Origin: Cohnella sp.
GTDB taxonomy: Bacteria > Bacillota > Bacilli > Paenibacillales > Paenibacillaceae
Direction of reading: 5' to 3'
NCBI GenBank assembly: GCA_028287445.1
Contig: JAQBPQ010000030.1
Location: 21,443-85,442 of the forward strand
Length of the DNA stretch: 64,000 nucleotides
Positions 41,255 through 51,211 of this stretch are shown in pieces (position 1 is the stretch's first letter; each line of letters starts with the position of its first letter). The notes below the pieces were generated by a model. The model had not been told where the DNA came from. It made no database searches and was given only the letters and a program-made list of their open reading frames with translations. Both the position numbers and the translations under genes were made by a program.

Positions 41255-41494
41255 TTATTCCATTACTTTGACGTTCAGGTTATGCTTGGCGAACACCGCC
41301 GCCACTGCTTGCTTAGCCTCTTCCGCGTCCGGACCGTGCACATGAAGCTCGTATGCATGGTTGCCTACCAAAGTGGTGAACAGGCCCAGAATGCTTTTCA
41401 CGTCGATGTACTTGTTTTCGGCTTGGAGCACGACGGAAGAACGAAATTTGTTCGCCGTTTGGGACAATTCGACGATTGCCGCGTTGTTGGACAT
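41255..41494 (-). CDS. HPr/Crh-like protein lacking the His15 region
   Basis: QTANKFRSSVVLQAENKYIDVKSILGLFTTL; in-frame TAA and GGAGGG RBS directly upstream fix the start. Confidence 0.88.
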   Translation of the reverse strand: MSNNAAIVELSQTANKFRSSVVLQAENKYIDVKSILGLFTTLVGNHAYELHVHGPDAEEAKQAVAAVFAKHNLNVKVME

Positions 41495-41574
41495 CGGAAT
41501 CCCTCCAAATTATAGGGTTGAACTTGCTTCCCTCATAATACTTGTTAGAGCGAAGGCATGCAAGGGTTAACCTA

Positions 41575-42690
41575 TTATTTTAAGGCGTCCGGATTGAGGC
41601 TTTGCAGCTCAGGAATGACGAAGAGGCCGTCTTTGCGGATCAGCCGATCGTCGAAATAAATCTCACCGCCGCCATAATCCGGACGCTGGATCAGAACCAG
41701 ATCCCAGTGAACGGAGGAGCGGTTGCCGTTGTCGGTATCCTCGTATGCCTGTCCCGGTGTAAAATGCAGACTTCCGGCGATTTTCTCGTCGAATAGCGTG
41801 TCTTTCATCGGGTGCAAAATATACGGGTTGAAGCCGAGACTGAATTCGCCGATATAACGGGCTCCCTCGTCTGTGTCAAGCAATGCGTTGATTCGATCCG
41901 TGTCGTTGGCGGTGGCTTCAACGATTTTGCCGTTTTCGAAACGGAATTTTACATTTTCGAAAGTGAAGCCGTTATACACACTTTGGGTGTTGTAGGAAAG
42001 CGTGCCGTTAACGGAGTCGCGCACCGGGCAAGAGTACACTTCACCGTCCGGGATGTTTCGTTCGCCGGAACATTTTTTGGCGCCGATGCCCTTGATGGAG
42101 AAGGTTAAATCCGTTCCCGGTCCCTTGATCTGAACTTTGCCGGTCCGTTTCATCAAGTCCGCCAACGGATCCATGGCCTGGTCCATTTTGGCGTAATCCA
42201 GGTTGCAGACGTCAAAATAAAAATCTTCGAACGCCTCTGTGGACATCTGGGCCAACTGCGCCATGGAGTCGCTTGGGTAACGAAGCACGACCCATTTGGT
42301 TTTCTTTACCCGCTGTTCACTATGTATCGGATGGCGATAAATACGGTCATATCGTTTGTACGAGTCGGAAGGAACATCCGCCAATTCGTTGACATTGGTT
42401 CCCGACCGGATGCCGATGTAGCCTTGCATCTGTTTCATCCGCTCCAAATCGTAAGCGGCCCATGTTTCCATCATTTCCGGTGTTGCATTCCGAAGCAGCG
42501 CCCGCTCTACCGATTTGTCCGTAATTTCGACGAAGGGACGGCCCCCTCTCTGCGCCACTTCTTCGATGATGCAATTCAGAAGCTCGCGCTCGGATCCGAT
42601 CATTTCAATCAATACGTTTTCGCCGGGCTGCACCTTGATGGAATATCCCACCAAATTGGCCGCCAACTGTTGCAATCTCGGGTCTCGCAT
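41575..42690 (-). CDS. M29 family aminopeptidase
   Basis: AmpS/PepS-like; IGEFSLGFNPYILHPMKDTLFDEKIAGSLHFTPGQAYED. Confidence 0.93.
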   Translation of the reverse strand: MRDPRLQQLAANLVGYSIKVQPGENVLIEMIGSERELLNCIIEEVAQRGGRPFVEITDKSVERALLRNATPEMMETWAAYDLERMKQMQGYIGIRSGTNVNELADVPSDSYKRYDRIYRHPIHSEQRVKKTKWVVLRYPSDSMAQLAQMSTEAFEDFYFDVCNLDYAKMDQAMDPLADLMKRTGKVQIKGPGTDLTFSIKGIGAKKCSGERNIPDGEVYSCPVRDSVNGTLSYNTQSVYNGFTFENVKFRFENGKIVEATANDTDRINALLDTDEGARYIGEFSLGFNPYILHPMKDTLFDEKIAGSLHFTPGQAYEDTDNGNRSSVHWDLVLIQRPDYGGGEIYFDDRLIRKDGLFVIPELQSLNPDALK

Positions 42691-42724
42691 GATTATTCCT
42701 CCTTGATTAGGTATGAATGAGCTG

Positions 42725-43489
42725 CTACATCTTGCTTCTTATTGTACCATTCGGACCGCCGCGCAGGAAATTGGTCTCGGTAACCCGTTTCTCCCGCAAT
42801 GTCTTTCCGTTCCATTCATAGGCCAGCTCGGTCTCTTCTTTCATCTGGCGGGGGAACCAGGTATTCCGGTCGGCAGTCCAAAGGCATAGGGTCTTCACAT
42901 GCAAAGTGGACAGCGCCTTGTTCAAGTTTCGACCGGCTTGGTCCAATACGGTTGCCGCTTGATTTCTACTTGCGCTGCTCAGCGTTTTTCCCTTTATTTC
43001 GGTTCTCAGCCCGCTGAGTTCCGCCCGCAGCCCCTCTGCAACTCTCCTTTTAGCGGCATTGTCGTTCAGCTTGACCAACAGCCGCACGTTTCCGTCCGCA
43101 TACGGCTGGTCGGCATATACCACTTGAGCCGTGCCATGATGTACTTCATCCAACAACTGCAACGGCTGAAAACGGGCTGGACTTTGCTGACCTCCGGCTG
43201 CCCGAATTCGGACGAGCGGCGCGCCTTCGGACCATTTGAGGTTGAAGTTTCCGTGCCCGGTCACTTCTCCTTCGTAACGGGATTTGCCCGCCATCACCCC
43301 ATTCGGATCGAAAATGGACACTTGCCCCGCCACTCTATACCGATCGCTGCCGGACAAAGCCGAAGCCGACAGGGCAAACGCCTTTTCCGGCGGCATTGCG
43401 GACACTCCCGGCCTGCATCCGGTCAATAACGAAATCGCGCATAACATGGCCAATCCCGCAATCACAGGCTTTCGTTGGTCTCTTCGCAA
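42725..43489 (-). CDS. putative lipoprotein, uncharacterised
   Basis: TTG start behind AAGGGGGG; signal peptide with lipobox-like LLTGC. Confidence 0.75.
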   Translation of the reverse strand: MRRDQRKPVIAGLAMLCAISLLTGCRPGVSAMPPEKAFALSASALSGSDRYRVAGQVSIFDPNGVMAGKSRYEGEVTGHGNFNLKWSEGAPLVRIRAAGGQQSPARFQPLQLLDEVHHGTAQVVYADQPYADGNVRLLVKLNDNAAKRRVAEGLRAELSGLRTEIKGKTLSSASRNQAATVLDQAGRNLNKALSTLHVKTLCLWTADRNTWFPRQMKEETELAYEWNGKTLREKRVTETNFLRGGPNGTIRSKM

Positions 43490-43619
43490 CGGAAACCCCC
43501 CTTTCCTTTTCAAGGTAGGCTTTCCCCTTTCTCTCCGCTTATACAGACACCCTGACACAAGAAAAACCCCCGTTTCTTGGACGGCCGGTGGGTTACTTGA
43601 ATTCATCATCCGTATCATC

Positions 43620-43647
43620 TTGACAATAGCGTGCAAATTCTTATAAT
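43620..43647 (+). promoter_or_regulatory. consensus SigA promoter of rpsD
   Basis: TTGACA - 16 bp - TATAAT. Confidence 0.8.
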
Positions 43648-43654
43648 ATAAGTC

Positions 43655-43827
43655 TTGATGAATATTGGGCGAACAATGCGTGCTCCACCCTCTTGGGTTT
43701 CCCACTGGCAGGCTGCGGCTGAACATCCTGACCGGAACCGGACGTCACGTCATGGTTGCGGAGAAATCCGGCGCGAGCGAACCCTATTTTCAAAAAAATC
43801 CCCTTTTGAAAAAGGAGTCTGCATAAT
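43655..43827 (+). promoter_or_regulatory. long 5' leader of rpsD, candidate S4 autoregulatory structure
   Basis: About 170 nt between promoter and ATG; TTTTCAAAA/TTTTGAAAA stem just upstream of the AAGGAG RBS. Confidence 0.5.
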
Positions 43828-44427
43828 ATGTCACGCTACACAGGTCCAAAATTTAAATTGAGCCGTCGTCTGGGCATCTCCCTGAGCGGCAGCGGCAAAG
43901 AGCTGAAACGCCCGTTCCCTCCGGGACAACACGGCGCGAACCAACGCCGCAAAATCAGCGGTTACGGCCTTCAATTGATGGAGAAACAAAAGCTTCGCCA
44001 CATGTACGGCCTGAATGAGAAGCAGTTCCGCAACCTGTTCGACCGTGCTTCGAAATTGAAAGGGATCGCCGGTGAGAATTTCATGTTCCTGTTGGAAAGC
44101 CGCCTCGACAACCTCGTATTCCGTCTGGGCTGGTCCAACACCCGTGCAGGTGCACGCCAACTGGTTGCCCACGGCCACGTGACCGTGAACGGCAAAAAAG
44201 TCGACATCGCATCCTACACGGTTGCGCCGGGCGACGTTATCGGCCTGCGTGAGCGCAGCCGCAAACTGAAAGCGATCACTGAAGCAATCGCCGGCCGCCA
44301 TCACCTGGCAGGTTACATCGACTTCAACGCCGACGCGATGGAAGGCAAGTACGTCCGTCTGCCAAGCCGCGAAGAGCTGTCCCAAGACATCGACGAGAAA
44401 CAAATCGTCGAGTTCTACAGCCGCTGA
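43828..44427 (+). CDS. rpsD: 30S ribosomal protein S4
   Basis: [27 protein letters not shown]4 RNA-binding domain. Confidence 0.97.
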   Translation: MSRYTGPKFKLSRRLGISLSGSGKELKRPFPPGQHGANQRRKISGYGLQLMEKQKLRHMYGLNEKQFRNLFDRASKLKGIAGENFMFLLESRLDNLVFRLGWSNTRAGARQLVAHGHVTVNGKKVDIASYTVAPGDVIGLRERSRKLKAITEAIAGRHHLAGYIDFNADAMEGKYVRLPSREELSQDIDEKQIVEFYSR

Positions 44428-44441
44428 TCCATTTAACCCTG

Positions 44442-44474
44442 GCACCTCGATCTTCGGATCGGGGTGTTTTTTTC
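44442..44474 (+). terminator. terminator of rpsD
   Basis: CACCtCGATCttcgGATCGgGGTGTTTTTTT. Confidence 0.8.
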
Positions 44475-44571
44475 GAGAGCGGCCGTAAAACAACAAAAAC
44501 GCCGCTCGCTCCCACACGGGGAGATAAGCGGCGGGTGCTTCACGCGCTGTCCAATCCATATTTGCTCTATC

Positions 44572-45831
44572 TTATCCTAACTTAACACGCACAAATTTCC
44601 GCTTGCCCACCTGTACAACATCGCCGTCTTTCGGCTGTACTTCGTCGTTCGGATCGGCCAGCTTCTGTTCGTTCAGACGCGCAGCTCCTTGTTGTATGCT
44701 GCGCCTTGCTTCGCTCGCAGAGGTTTGCAGACCCAGAACCGTCAGCAGCTTCGCCGCCCGGATCATTCCGTCATCCAGCTCGGAAGCCGGCAATACGACT
44801 TCTTCGATGTCTTCCGGCAGCGCTCCTTGCTGGAATACGGTCACAAAATGCAGCTCCGCGGCTGACGCCGCTTCTTCCCCGTGATACATCCGCACGAACG
44901 TGCGCGCCAACTGCATTTTGGCATCCCGCGGGTGAACGGACCTATCGGCCAGCCCGTTGCGCAGCCTCTCCAGTTCCTCTTCGCCAACATCCGTCGCCAG
45001 TTCGTAGTATTTCACCATGAGCTCGTCCGGAACGCTCATCGCTTTGCCGTAGATCTGATTCGGTTCCTCGTCGATGCCGATATAGTTGCCGAGACTTTTG
45101 CTCATCTTGTGGACGCCGTCCAGCCCTTCCAACAACGAAACCATGATGGCCGCCTGTGCCGGTTTGCCGTATTCCTTTTGCAGCGTACGACCCATCAGCA
45201 GGTTGAACTTCTGATCCGTCCCGCCGAGCTCCACATCGCTCTCAAGCTCTACGGAGTCATAGCCCTGCAGTAACGGGTATAGAAATTCATATATACTGAT
45301 CGGCTGACCTGATTGGTATCGTTTCGAAAAATCGTCCCGTTCCAACATGCGCGCCACGGTGACCTTAGCCGTCAAACCGATGACATCGGCCATACTAAGC
45401 GGCGACAGCCATTCCGAGTTGTAAACGACGGTCGTTTTAGCGGGATCAAGAATTTTAAAAATTTGTTTCTGATACGTCTTGGCGTTTCGTTTCACGTCTT
45501 CCTCACTCAGTTGCTTCCGGGTTTCGGACTTTCCGGTCGGATCGCCGATCCTTCCTGTGAAATCGCCAATCAACAGTTGCACTTCGTGTCCGAATTCCTG
45601 GAACTGCCGGAGCTTATGCAGCACCACCGTATGACCTATGTGGATGTCCGGCGCAGATGGATCGAGCCCCAGCTTGATCTTCAGCGGCCTTCCCGTCAAG
45701 ACGGACTCCGTGATCTTGGCGGCCAACTCTTCTTCCGGTACAATTTCGGCCGTTCCCCTCGAAATGACCCGGAGCTGTCGGTCCACTTCCAACTTCTGTT
45801 CCGCAGTCAGACTCTTTTTGCCTTCCAGCAT
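44572..45831 (-). CDS. tyrS: tyrosyl-tRNA synthetase
   Basis: [25 protein letters not shown]-terminal S4-like domain. Confidence 0.96.
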   Translation of the reverse strand: MLEGKKSLTAEQKLEVDRQLRVISRGTAEIVPEEELAAKITESVLTGRPLKIKLGLDPSAPDIHIGHTVVLHKLRQFQEFGHEVQLLIGDFTGRIGDPTGKSETRKQLSEEDVKRNAKTYQKQIFKILDPAKTTVVYNSEWLSPLSMADVIGLTAKVTVARMLERDDFSKRYQSGQPISIYEFLYPLLQGYDSVELESDVELGGTDQKFNLLMGRTLQKEYGKPAQAAIMVSLLEGLDGVHKMSKSLGNYIGIDEEPNQIYGKAMSVPDELMVKYYELATDVGEEELERLRNGLADRSVHPRDAKMQLARTFVRMYHGEEAASAAELHFVTVFQQGALPEDIEEVVLPASELDDGMIRAAKLLTVLGLQTSASEARRSIQQGAARLNEQKLADPNDEVQPKDGDVVQVGKRKFVRVKLG

Positions 45832-46019
45832 CGTGCATGACATCCTCTCGATTATACATTCCGTGTAACGCCTTTCCACGTTCGCTCAGGCCGGAGCCCG
45901 TATGTGGCGCCGCTTGCCAGCGGTCGCGAATTTCTCTCTTTATAGCACACCCTTTCCGATGAAGTCAACGCCAAGTAAAATGTGCTATAATAATTCTGTT
46001 TGTTTAAGGAGGTTGCTCG

Positions 46020-49000
46020 ATGGATCAAACGAAACAACCCGTTCAAACCCCTCCTTCGCCAAAGCGTAAAAACGAAGGTCTGGTTGTGGCGGGCAAAATC
46101 GCCGGATTCACCGCTTTGTGGCTCATCTTTTTCGCAATATTGGCCGGTTTGACGGCGGCAGGCGCGGTTACGGGGTATATCGCATCGCTGACCAGAGATG
46201 ATCCTATCCGGAGCCAGCAAATGATTGAACAAAAAATCAGCGAAAACGCTCAAACCGGCTTCGTCTATTTTCGCGACGGCTCTCTGATCGGACAACTTCG
46301 GACGGAAGAGGACCGCCGGCCGGTAACTTATGGTGATATACCGCAGCCGATCATCGATGCGGTCGTGTCGATTGAAGACAAAAACTTTTTCCATCACTTC
46401 GGGGTCGATACGAACGGGTTGTTCCGCGCAGTTAAACAGCAGATCTTGAGTGAAAACGTTCAAACGGGCGGAAGCACGATTACCCAACAGGTCGCCCGCC
46501 GGGTATTTCTCACCCTCGATCAAACGCAAAGCCGTAAAGCGAAGGAGATTTTCCTCTCGCTTCGTCTGGAGCGGTATTTGAGCAAAGAGGAAATCATCAC
46601 GGCCTATTTGAACAAAATCCCTTACGGCAACGGTTCTTCCGGCTACAACCTTTTTGGCATCAAAGCTGCCGCCAAAGGTATTTTTGGGGTTGACGATCTT
46701 CACAAATTAAACGTGGCCCAAGCGGCTTATCTGGCGGGCTTGCCTCAGCTGCCTTCCGTCTACTCGGCTTTCACCAGCAAAGGCGGATTCAGTCCGACAA
46801 ACTTCAAACGTGCAATGGCTCGCCAAAAGCTAGTATTAAAACAAATGTTGGAAGGAGGCAAAATCAGCCGTTCCGAGTACGACGATGCCCTTTCCTTCGA
46901 CCTTTATCACTCGTTGGCCAAACCGGTCGAGAAAGCCTACAATACATACCCTTATTTAATGTTGGAAGTCGAACGGCAAGCTTCCGAACAGCTGGTACTC
47001 CAACAAAATCCGGGATTAAAACAAGAAGATCTCAAGAAAAAGCAAAACGTGGCATTAATCGAGGACGCCAGACTGCAACTGCTGAGGGGCGGTTACCAAA
47101 TCACCACGACCATCGATAAAAAAGTGTATGATTTGATGCACAATGTCGCCGAAAATCCCAAAAACTTCTCGCCGGACAATAAGGTCAAGGGCATAGAGCA
47201 GACCGCGGCGGTCATGTTGGACAATAAAACAGGTGCCATTATTGGCATGATCGAGGGGCGCGACTTCCATATCGAGCAGATGAATTTCGCGACCCAGATG
47301 ACCCGCCAGCCAGGTTCGGCCATGAAGCCGATCGGCGCTTATTTGCCGGCCATCGACAAAGGATTGATCCAACCGGCCAGCGTACTCGACGACGCTCCGA
47401 TCATACTCGATAACGGCGGCAGCGCCAAGCATATCCCGAAAAACTCCAACAACAAATACTCGGGTCTGGTTACCGCTCGGACGGCGTTGAACAAATCTCT
47501 CAACACAGTGGCGCTCAAAATATTTTTGAATAAAGTAACGATCCCGGAAGCTTGGAATTTCGCCCGTTCCGTTGGCATCACCACGCTGACCGAAGACGAC
47601 ATGCATGCCCAGACGGGCGTGATCGGCGGTCTCAAATATGGCGTTTCCGTGGAAGAGCTCACGAATGCCTACAGCGTTATTCCCAACCACGGCGTGTTCA
47701 ACGACGCCTACTTGATTGAGAAAATCACCACGTCCGACGGACATCCTTTTTACCAGCACAAGGCCGCCCCCAAACGCGTCGTATCGGAGCAATCCGCCTA
47801 TTTAATGACCGACATGCTTCGAACCGTCGTCACGAATGGAACGGCCACAAGTGTGAAGGCGAATTTCAAACACTTCTCCACCATTCCGATGGCCGGTAAA
47901 ACGGGAACCACACAAAATTATGGAGACGTCTGGTTCCAAGGGTTTACACCGGATATTACGCTCGGTGTGTGGGCGGGCTACGAAAAACAGATCAACGCCT
48001 TGTCGGGCGAAGGACACAACCGTGCCAAGACGATTTGGACCGGCGTCATGAACCTGGTCACGGACTCCAGGCCCGATCTGTTCCCGACCAAAGAATTCAC
48101 GAAGCCGGACGGAATCGTGTCCATGACCGTGTCCAGCGTCAGCGGCAAACTTCCCACCGATTTGACCAAGCAAGCCGGCATGTTGGTCACGGACATATTT
48201 AATCGACAGTTTATCCCGACCGCAGAAGACGATGCGCTCGTGAAATTAAAGTATATTTCGTATGACGGGGTCAATTACGTCCCTCTTCCGCAAACGCCTG
48301 AGGATATGCTGCGCGAAGCGGTTATGGTAAAACGCGAGATGCCGATCGATCAGCTGATTGAAGACCTGAAAGCCGCGCTGGGCAAAGTATCCGCCCAAAG
48401 CCGCCAATCGCTCTCCTATTATTTGCCTGCGGATGCCGGACAAAGCGCGCCCTCCAAAACCGATCCCCGGGTTGAGGACGGCAAAGCTCCGCCGGCGCCG
48501 GCGCATGTCTCAGCCGAAACAGTAAGTGGAACGATACAAGTCTCGTTCACCCCCGTCGGCGACGCCGATGTCGCGGGATACCGGCTTTATCGTTCCGGCG
48601 ATGGCGCCAATTATGAAAAAGTCGGGAATTCCGTTCTGACCGGCGAGGATCCGAAATTCTCAACCGCCGGCACGCTTGGCGCCGCTTACAGTTTTTATGT
48701 GACGGCGGTCGATGTAGGCGGGAACGAGTCTCCCCGCAGCGAAGTGGTCACAAGCGACGGCCTGCCGGCTGCACCGGATCCGAATTTCCCCATACCGGGA
48801 GATACGGGCAATCCGGGCACGTCGGGCGATCCAGGCAGCACGGCTAATCCCGGCAACGGACAATCCGGCAATCCGACGAACGGCCTGTCGTCCCCCACGT
48901 CTCCCATGGGGCTGAAGGCCGAGAGCACGGACTTAGGTGTTGCCCTGAATTGGCAGGACAATCCGGGCTCGGAACGGGTAACCGTCTATCAGATCTGGTA

Positions 49001-49154
49001 CTCGCAGAGCGAATCCGGAAAATACAAACTGCTCGGAACTTCGGAAGCGAACCGATTTGAATATGTTTCACCGTTAGCATCGGGCTGGTACCGGGTAATT
49101 GCAGTAAACGCCGCCGGGGAGTCGCCCCCATCCGCTTCGGCTCAAGTAAAGTAA
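46020..49154 (+). CDS. class A penicillin-binding protein (PBP1A-like) with two C-terminal FN3-like modules
   Basis: IEDKNFFHHFGVD, GGSTITQQVARRVFL, transpeptidase SAMK and KTGTT; Gly/Pro/Asn-rich linker then FN3-like repeats. Confidence 0.95.
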   Translation: MDQTKQPVQTPPSPKRKNEGLVVAGKIAGFTALWLIFFAILAGLTAAGAVTGYIASLTRDDPIRSQQMIEQKISENAQTGFVYFRDGSLIGQLRTEEDRRPVTYGDIPQPIIDAVVSIEDKNFFHHFGVDTNGLFRAVKQQILSENVQTGGSTITQQVARRVFLTLDQTQSRKAKEIFLSLRLERYLSKEEIITAYLNKIPYGNGSSGYNLFGIKAAAKGIFGVDDLHKLNVAQAAYLAGLPQLPSVYSAFTSKGGFSPTNFKRAMARQKLVLKQMLEGGKISRSEYDDALSFDLYHSLAKPVEKAYNTYPYLMLEVERQASEQLVLQQNPGLKQEDLKKKQNVALIEDARLQLLRGGYQITTTIDKKVYDLMHNVAENPKNFSPDNKVKGIEQTAAVMLDNKTGAIIGMIEGRDFHIEQMNFATQMTRQPGSAMKPIGAYLPAIDKGLIQPASVLDDAPIILDNGGSAKHIPKNSNNKYSGLVTARTALNKSLNTVALKIFLNKVTIPEAWNFARSVGITTLTEDDMHAQTGVIGGLKYGVSVEELTNAYSVIPNHGVFNDAYLIEKITTSDGHPFYQHKAAPKRVVSEQSAYLMTDMLRTVVTNGTATSVKANFKHFSTIPMAGKTGTTQNYGDVWFQGFTPDITLGVWAGYEKQINALSGEGHNRAKTIWTGVMNLVTDSRPDLFPTKEFTKPDGIVSMTVSSVSGKLPTDLTKQAGMLVTDIFNRQFIPTAEDDALVKLKYISYDGVNYVPLPQTPEDMLREAVMVKREMPIDQLIEDLKAALGKVSAQSRQSLSYYLPADAGQSAPSKTDPRVEDGKAPPAPAHVSAETVSGTIQVSFTPVGDADVAGYRLYRSGDGANYEKVGNSVLTGEDPKFSTAGTLGAAYSFYVTAVDVGGNESPRSEVVTSDGLPAAPDPNFPIPGDTGNPGTSGDPGSTANPGNGQSGNPTNGLSSPTSPMGLKAESTDLGVALNWQDNPGSERVTVYQIWYSQSESGKYKLLGTSEANRFEYVSPLASGWYRVIAVNAAGESPPSASAQVK

Positions 49155-49179
49155 TACCGCGAACGCAAGGAACCACAAT

Positions 49180-49223
49180 AAAACCTCCGACACCGCCCAT
49201 AATAGGCCAATCGGAGGTTTTTC
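49180..49223. terminator. bidirectional terminator between PBP and acsA
   Basis: AAACCTCCGA...TCGGAGGTTTTT. Confidence 0.75.
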
Positions 49224-49249
49224 TTTGCCATTCTGTGATTAAAATGAGA

Positions 49250-50974
49250 TCAGTCTTCGATGGTGGACAGGTCTCCGGTCGGGAGATTGAGCTCCCAAGC
49301 CTTGAGCACCCGTCTCATGATTTTACCGCTGCGGGTTTTGGGCAATTTGTCCTTGAACTCGATTTCGCGAGGCGAAGCGTGGGCGGACAGCCCTTCCTTC
49401 ACAAACTTGGCGATATCCGCTTTGAGTTCATCCGAAGGCGTGTATCCTTCCCGGAGTGAAATGAAAGCTTTGATGATTTCGCCGCGAAGCGGATCCGGCT
49501 TGCCGATGACGCCGGCTTCAGCCACGGCCGGATGCTCGACCAGCTTGCTCTCGACTTCGAACGGGCCTACTCGCTCTCCGGATGTGTTGATGACATCGTC
49601 GATCCGTCCCTGGAACCAGAAGTATCCTTCTTCGTCACGGTAAGCAGAATCTCCCGATACATACCAGCCGGGGATACGGAAATATTCTTCATATTTGGCC
49701 GGGTTATTCCAGATTTTACGCATCATGGACGGCCATGGGGTGCGGATCGCCAGATTGCCCATTCGGAGGGGCGGAAGCTCGTTCCCTTGATCGTCAATGA
49801 TCCCCGCTTCGACACCGGGGATCGGCCGGCCCATGGAACCCGGCTTCACCGTCATGCTCGGATAGTTGCAGATCATGTGGGCGCCGGTTTCGGTCATCCA
49901 CCACGTATCATGGATCCGTTGGCCGTACACTTTATAGCCCCAACGAACGACTTCCGGATTGAGCGGTTCGCCGACGCTCAGAATATGACGAACGCTGGAC
50001 AGATCAAACGGTTTCACCGACTCGTCCCCTGCGCCCATGAGCATGCGGAACGCCGTAGGCGCGCTGTACCAAACGGTCACTTTATATTTTTGGAGCGTGC
50101 CGTACCAATCCTGCGGACTGAAACGTCCGCCTCGTACGACATTGGTCACTCCGTTCAGCCAGGGAGCGAACACCCCGTAGGAAGTTCCCGTCACCCAGCC
50201 CGGATCGGCTGTACACCAATACACGTCGTCTTCCCTCAGGTCGAGAACATTACGGCCGGTATGGTAATGCTGGATCATGGCGTTCTGAACATGGAAAACG
50301 CCTTTCGGTTTGCCTGTCGAGCCGGACGTATAATGAAGGATTAATCCGTCTTCCCGGTCCAGCCATTCGATCTCTGCTTCATCGGAAGCGCCGGCCATCG
50401 CTCTCTTATAATCGACGATCCCGGCGCCTTCTTCTACGCCATCTCCAAATACGATGACCTGTTTCAAGTCCGGCAAATCCGAACGCGAAACCCGGGACAA
50501 CAAGGAAGTCGTCGTGACGATCACGGATGCGCCGCTGTCCTGCAGGCGATCCTTCACCGCAGTTTCCATGAAGGCTTCGAACAGGGGACCGACGACGGCG
50601 CCCACTTTCAGAATGCCGAGAAAGCTGAAGTAAAGTTCCGGCGTGCGGGGCATAAAGATGAATACCCGATCGCCTTTGGCGACGCCAAGACTGCGGAGTA
50701 CATTGGCAAACCGGTTGGATTGCTTGGCCATCTCCGCGAAAGTATAGCTTTCATCCCTTTGATTGTCACTGTAATGAAGCGCGATTTTGTTTCCTTTGCC
50801 GTCGGCGACGTGGCGATCGATCGCTTCGTATGCCATATTGACATGGCCTGTCGTCGCCCAGGAAAACTGCGCTTCAACATCCTCCCACCGGAAAGACTTC
50901 ACTGCTTCCTCATAGGGTCCCATATTGGAGACCGCCGCCGTAACGGCCAACTTCTCATTCTGATCCAGTGTCAT
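49250..50974 (-). CDS. acsA: acetyl-CoA synthetase
   Basis: ILHYTSGSTGKPKGVFHVQ; WWMTETG; KTRSGKIMRRVLKA; divergent from acuA. Confidence 0.95.
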   Translation of the reverse strand: MTLDQNEKLAVTAAVSNMGPYEEAVKSFRWEDVEAQFSWATTGHVNMAYEAIDRHVADGKGNKIALHYSDNQRDESYTFAEMAKQSNRFANVLRSLGVAKGDRVFIFMPRTPELYFSFLGILKVGAVVGPLFEAFMETAVKDRLQDSGASVIVTTTSLLSRVSRSDLPDLKQVIVFGDGVEEGAGIVDYKRAMAGASDEAEIEWLDREDGLILHYTSGSTGKPKGVFHVQNAMIQHYHTGRNVLDLREDDVYWCTADPGWVTGTSYGVFAPWLNGVTNVVRGGRFSPQDWYGTLQKYKVTVWYSAPTAFRMLMGAGDESVKPFDLSSVRHILSVGEPLNPEVVRWGYKVYGQRIHDTWWMTETGAHMICNYPSMTVKPGSMGRPIPGVEAGIIDDQGNELPPLRMGNLAIRTPWPSMMRKIWNNPAKYEEYFRIPGWYVSGDSAYRDEEGYFWFQGRIDDVINTSGERVGPFEVESKLVEHPAVAEAGVIGKPDPLRGEIIKAFISLREGYTPSDELKADIAKFVKEGLSAHASPREIEFKDKLPKTRSGKIMRRVLKAWELNLPTGDLSTIED

Positions 50975-51014
50975 CGTATTCACCTTCCCGTCTGGAAATT
51001 CGACATCTTTTTTT

Positions 51015-51028
51015 CGAATGCGCTTACA
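51015..51028 (-). promoter_or_regulatory. candidate catabolite-responsive element (cre) upstream of acsA
   Basis: Minus TGTAAGCGCATTCG, partial match to TGWNANCGNTNWCA. Confidence 0.4.
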
Positions 51029-51139
51029 CCCTAGGAGACGTCCGTCTCCGCCACTAGCATTATAACACAGCGACCGCAATACGCGCACAGATTTGCAGGC
51101 AAGATCTTAAGCAAAAGGGACAAATTCCGCCGCCTGGTG

Positions 51140-51145
51140 TATAAT
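51140..51145 (+). promoter_or_regulatory. putative -10 box of acuA (with weak -35 GGGACA at 51117)
   Basis: TATAAT with 17-bp spacer. Confidence 0.45.
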
Positions 51146-51211
51146 GACACCAAATCGAGCGACCCCTCCGTCTGCCTTGCCGCGCGGGGGGTCGCCTTTG
51201 GAGAGATCGGT

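Noticed and set aside
45832-46019. Possible T-box upstream of tyrS
   Set aside because: The divergent gap is too short, and I saw no T-box consensus or antiterminator/terminator pair.
45852-46703. 283-aa minus-strand ORF
   Set aside because: Antisense to the N-terminus of the class A PBP.
48780-48900. Gly/Pro/Asn-rich repeat in the PBP as a possible novel repeat or CRISPR-like array
   Set aside because: It is an in-frame low-complexity linker between FN3-like modules.
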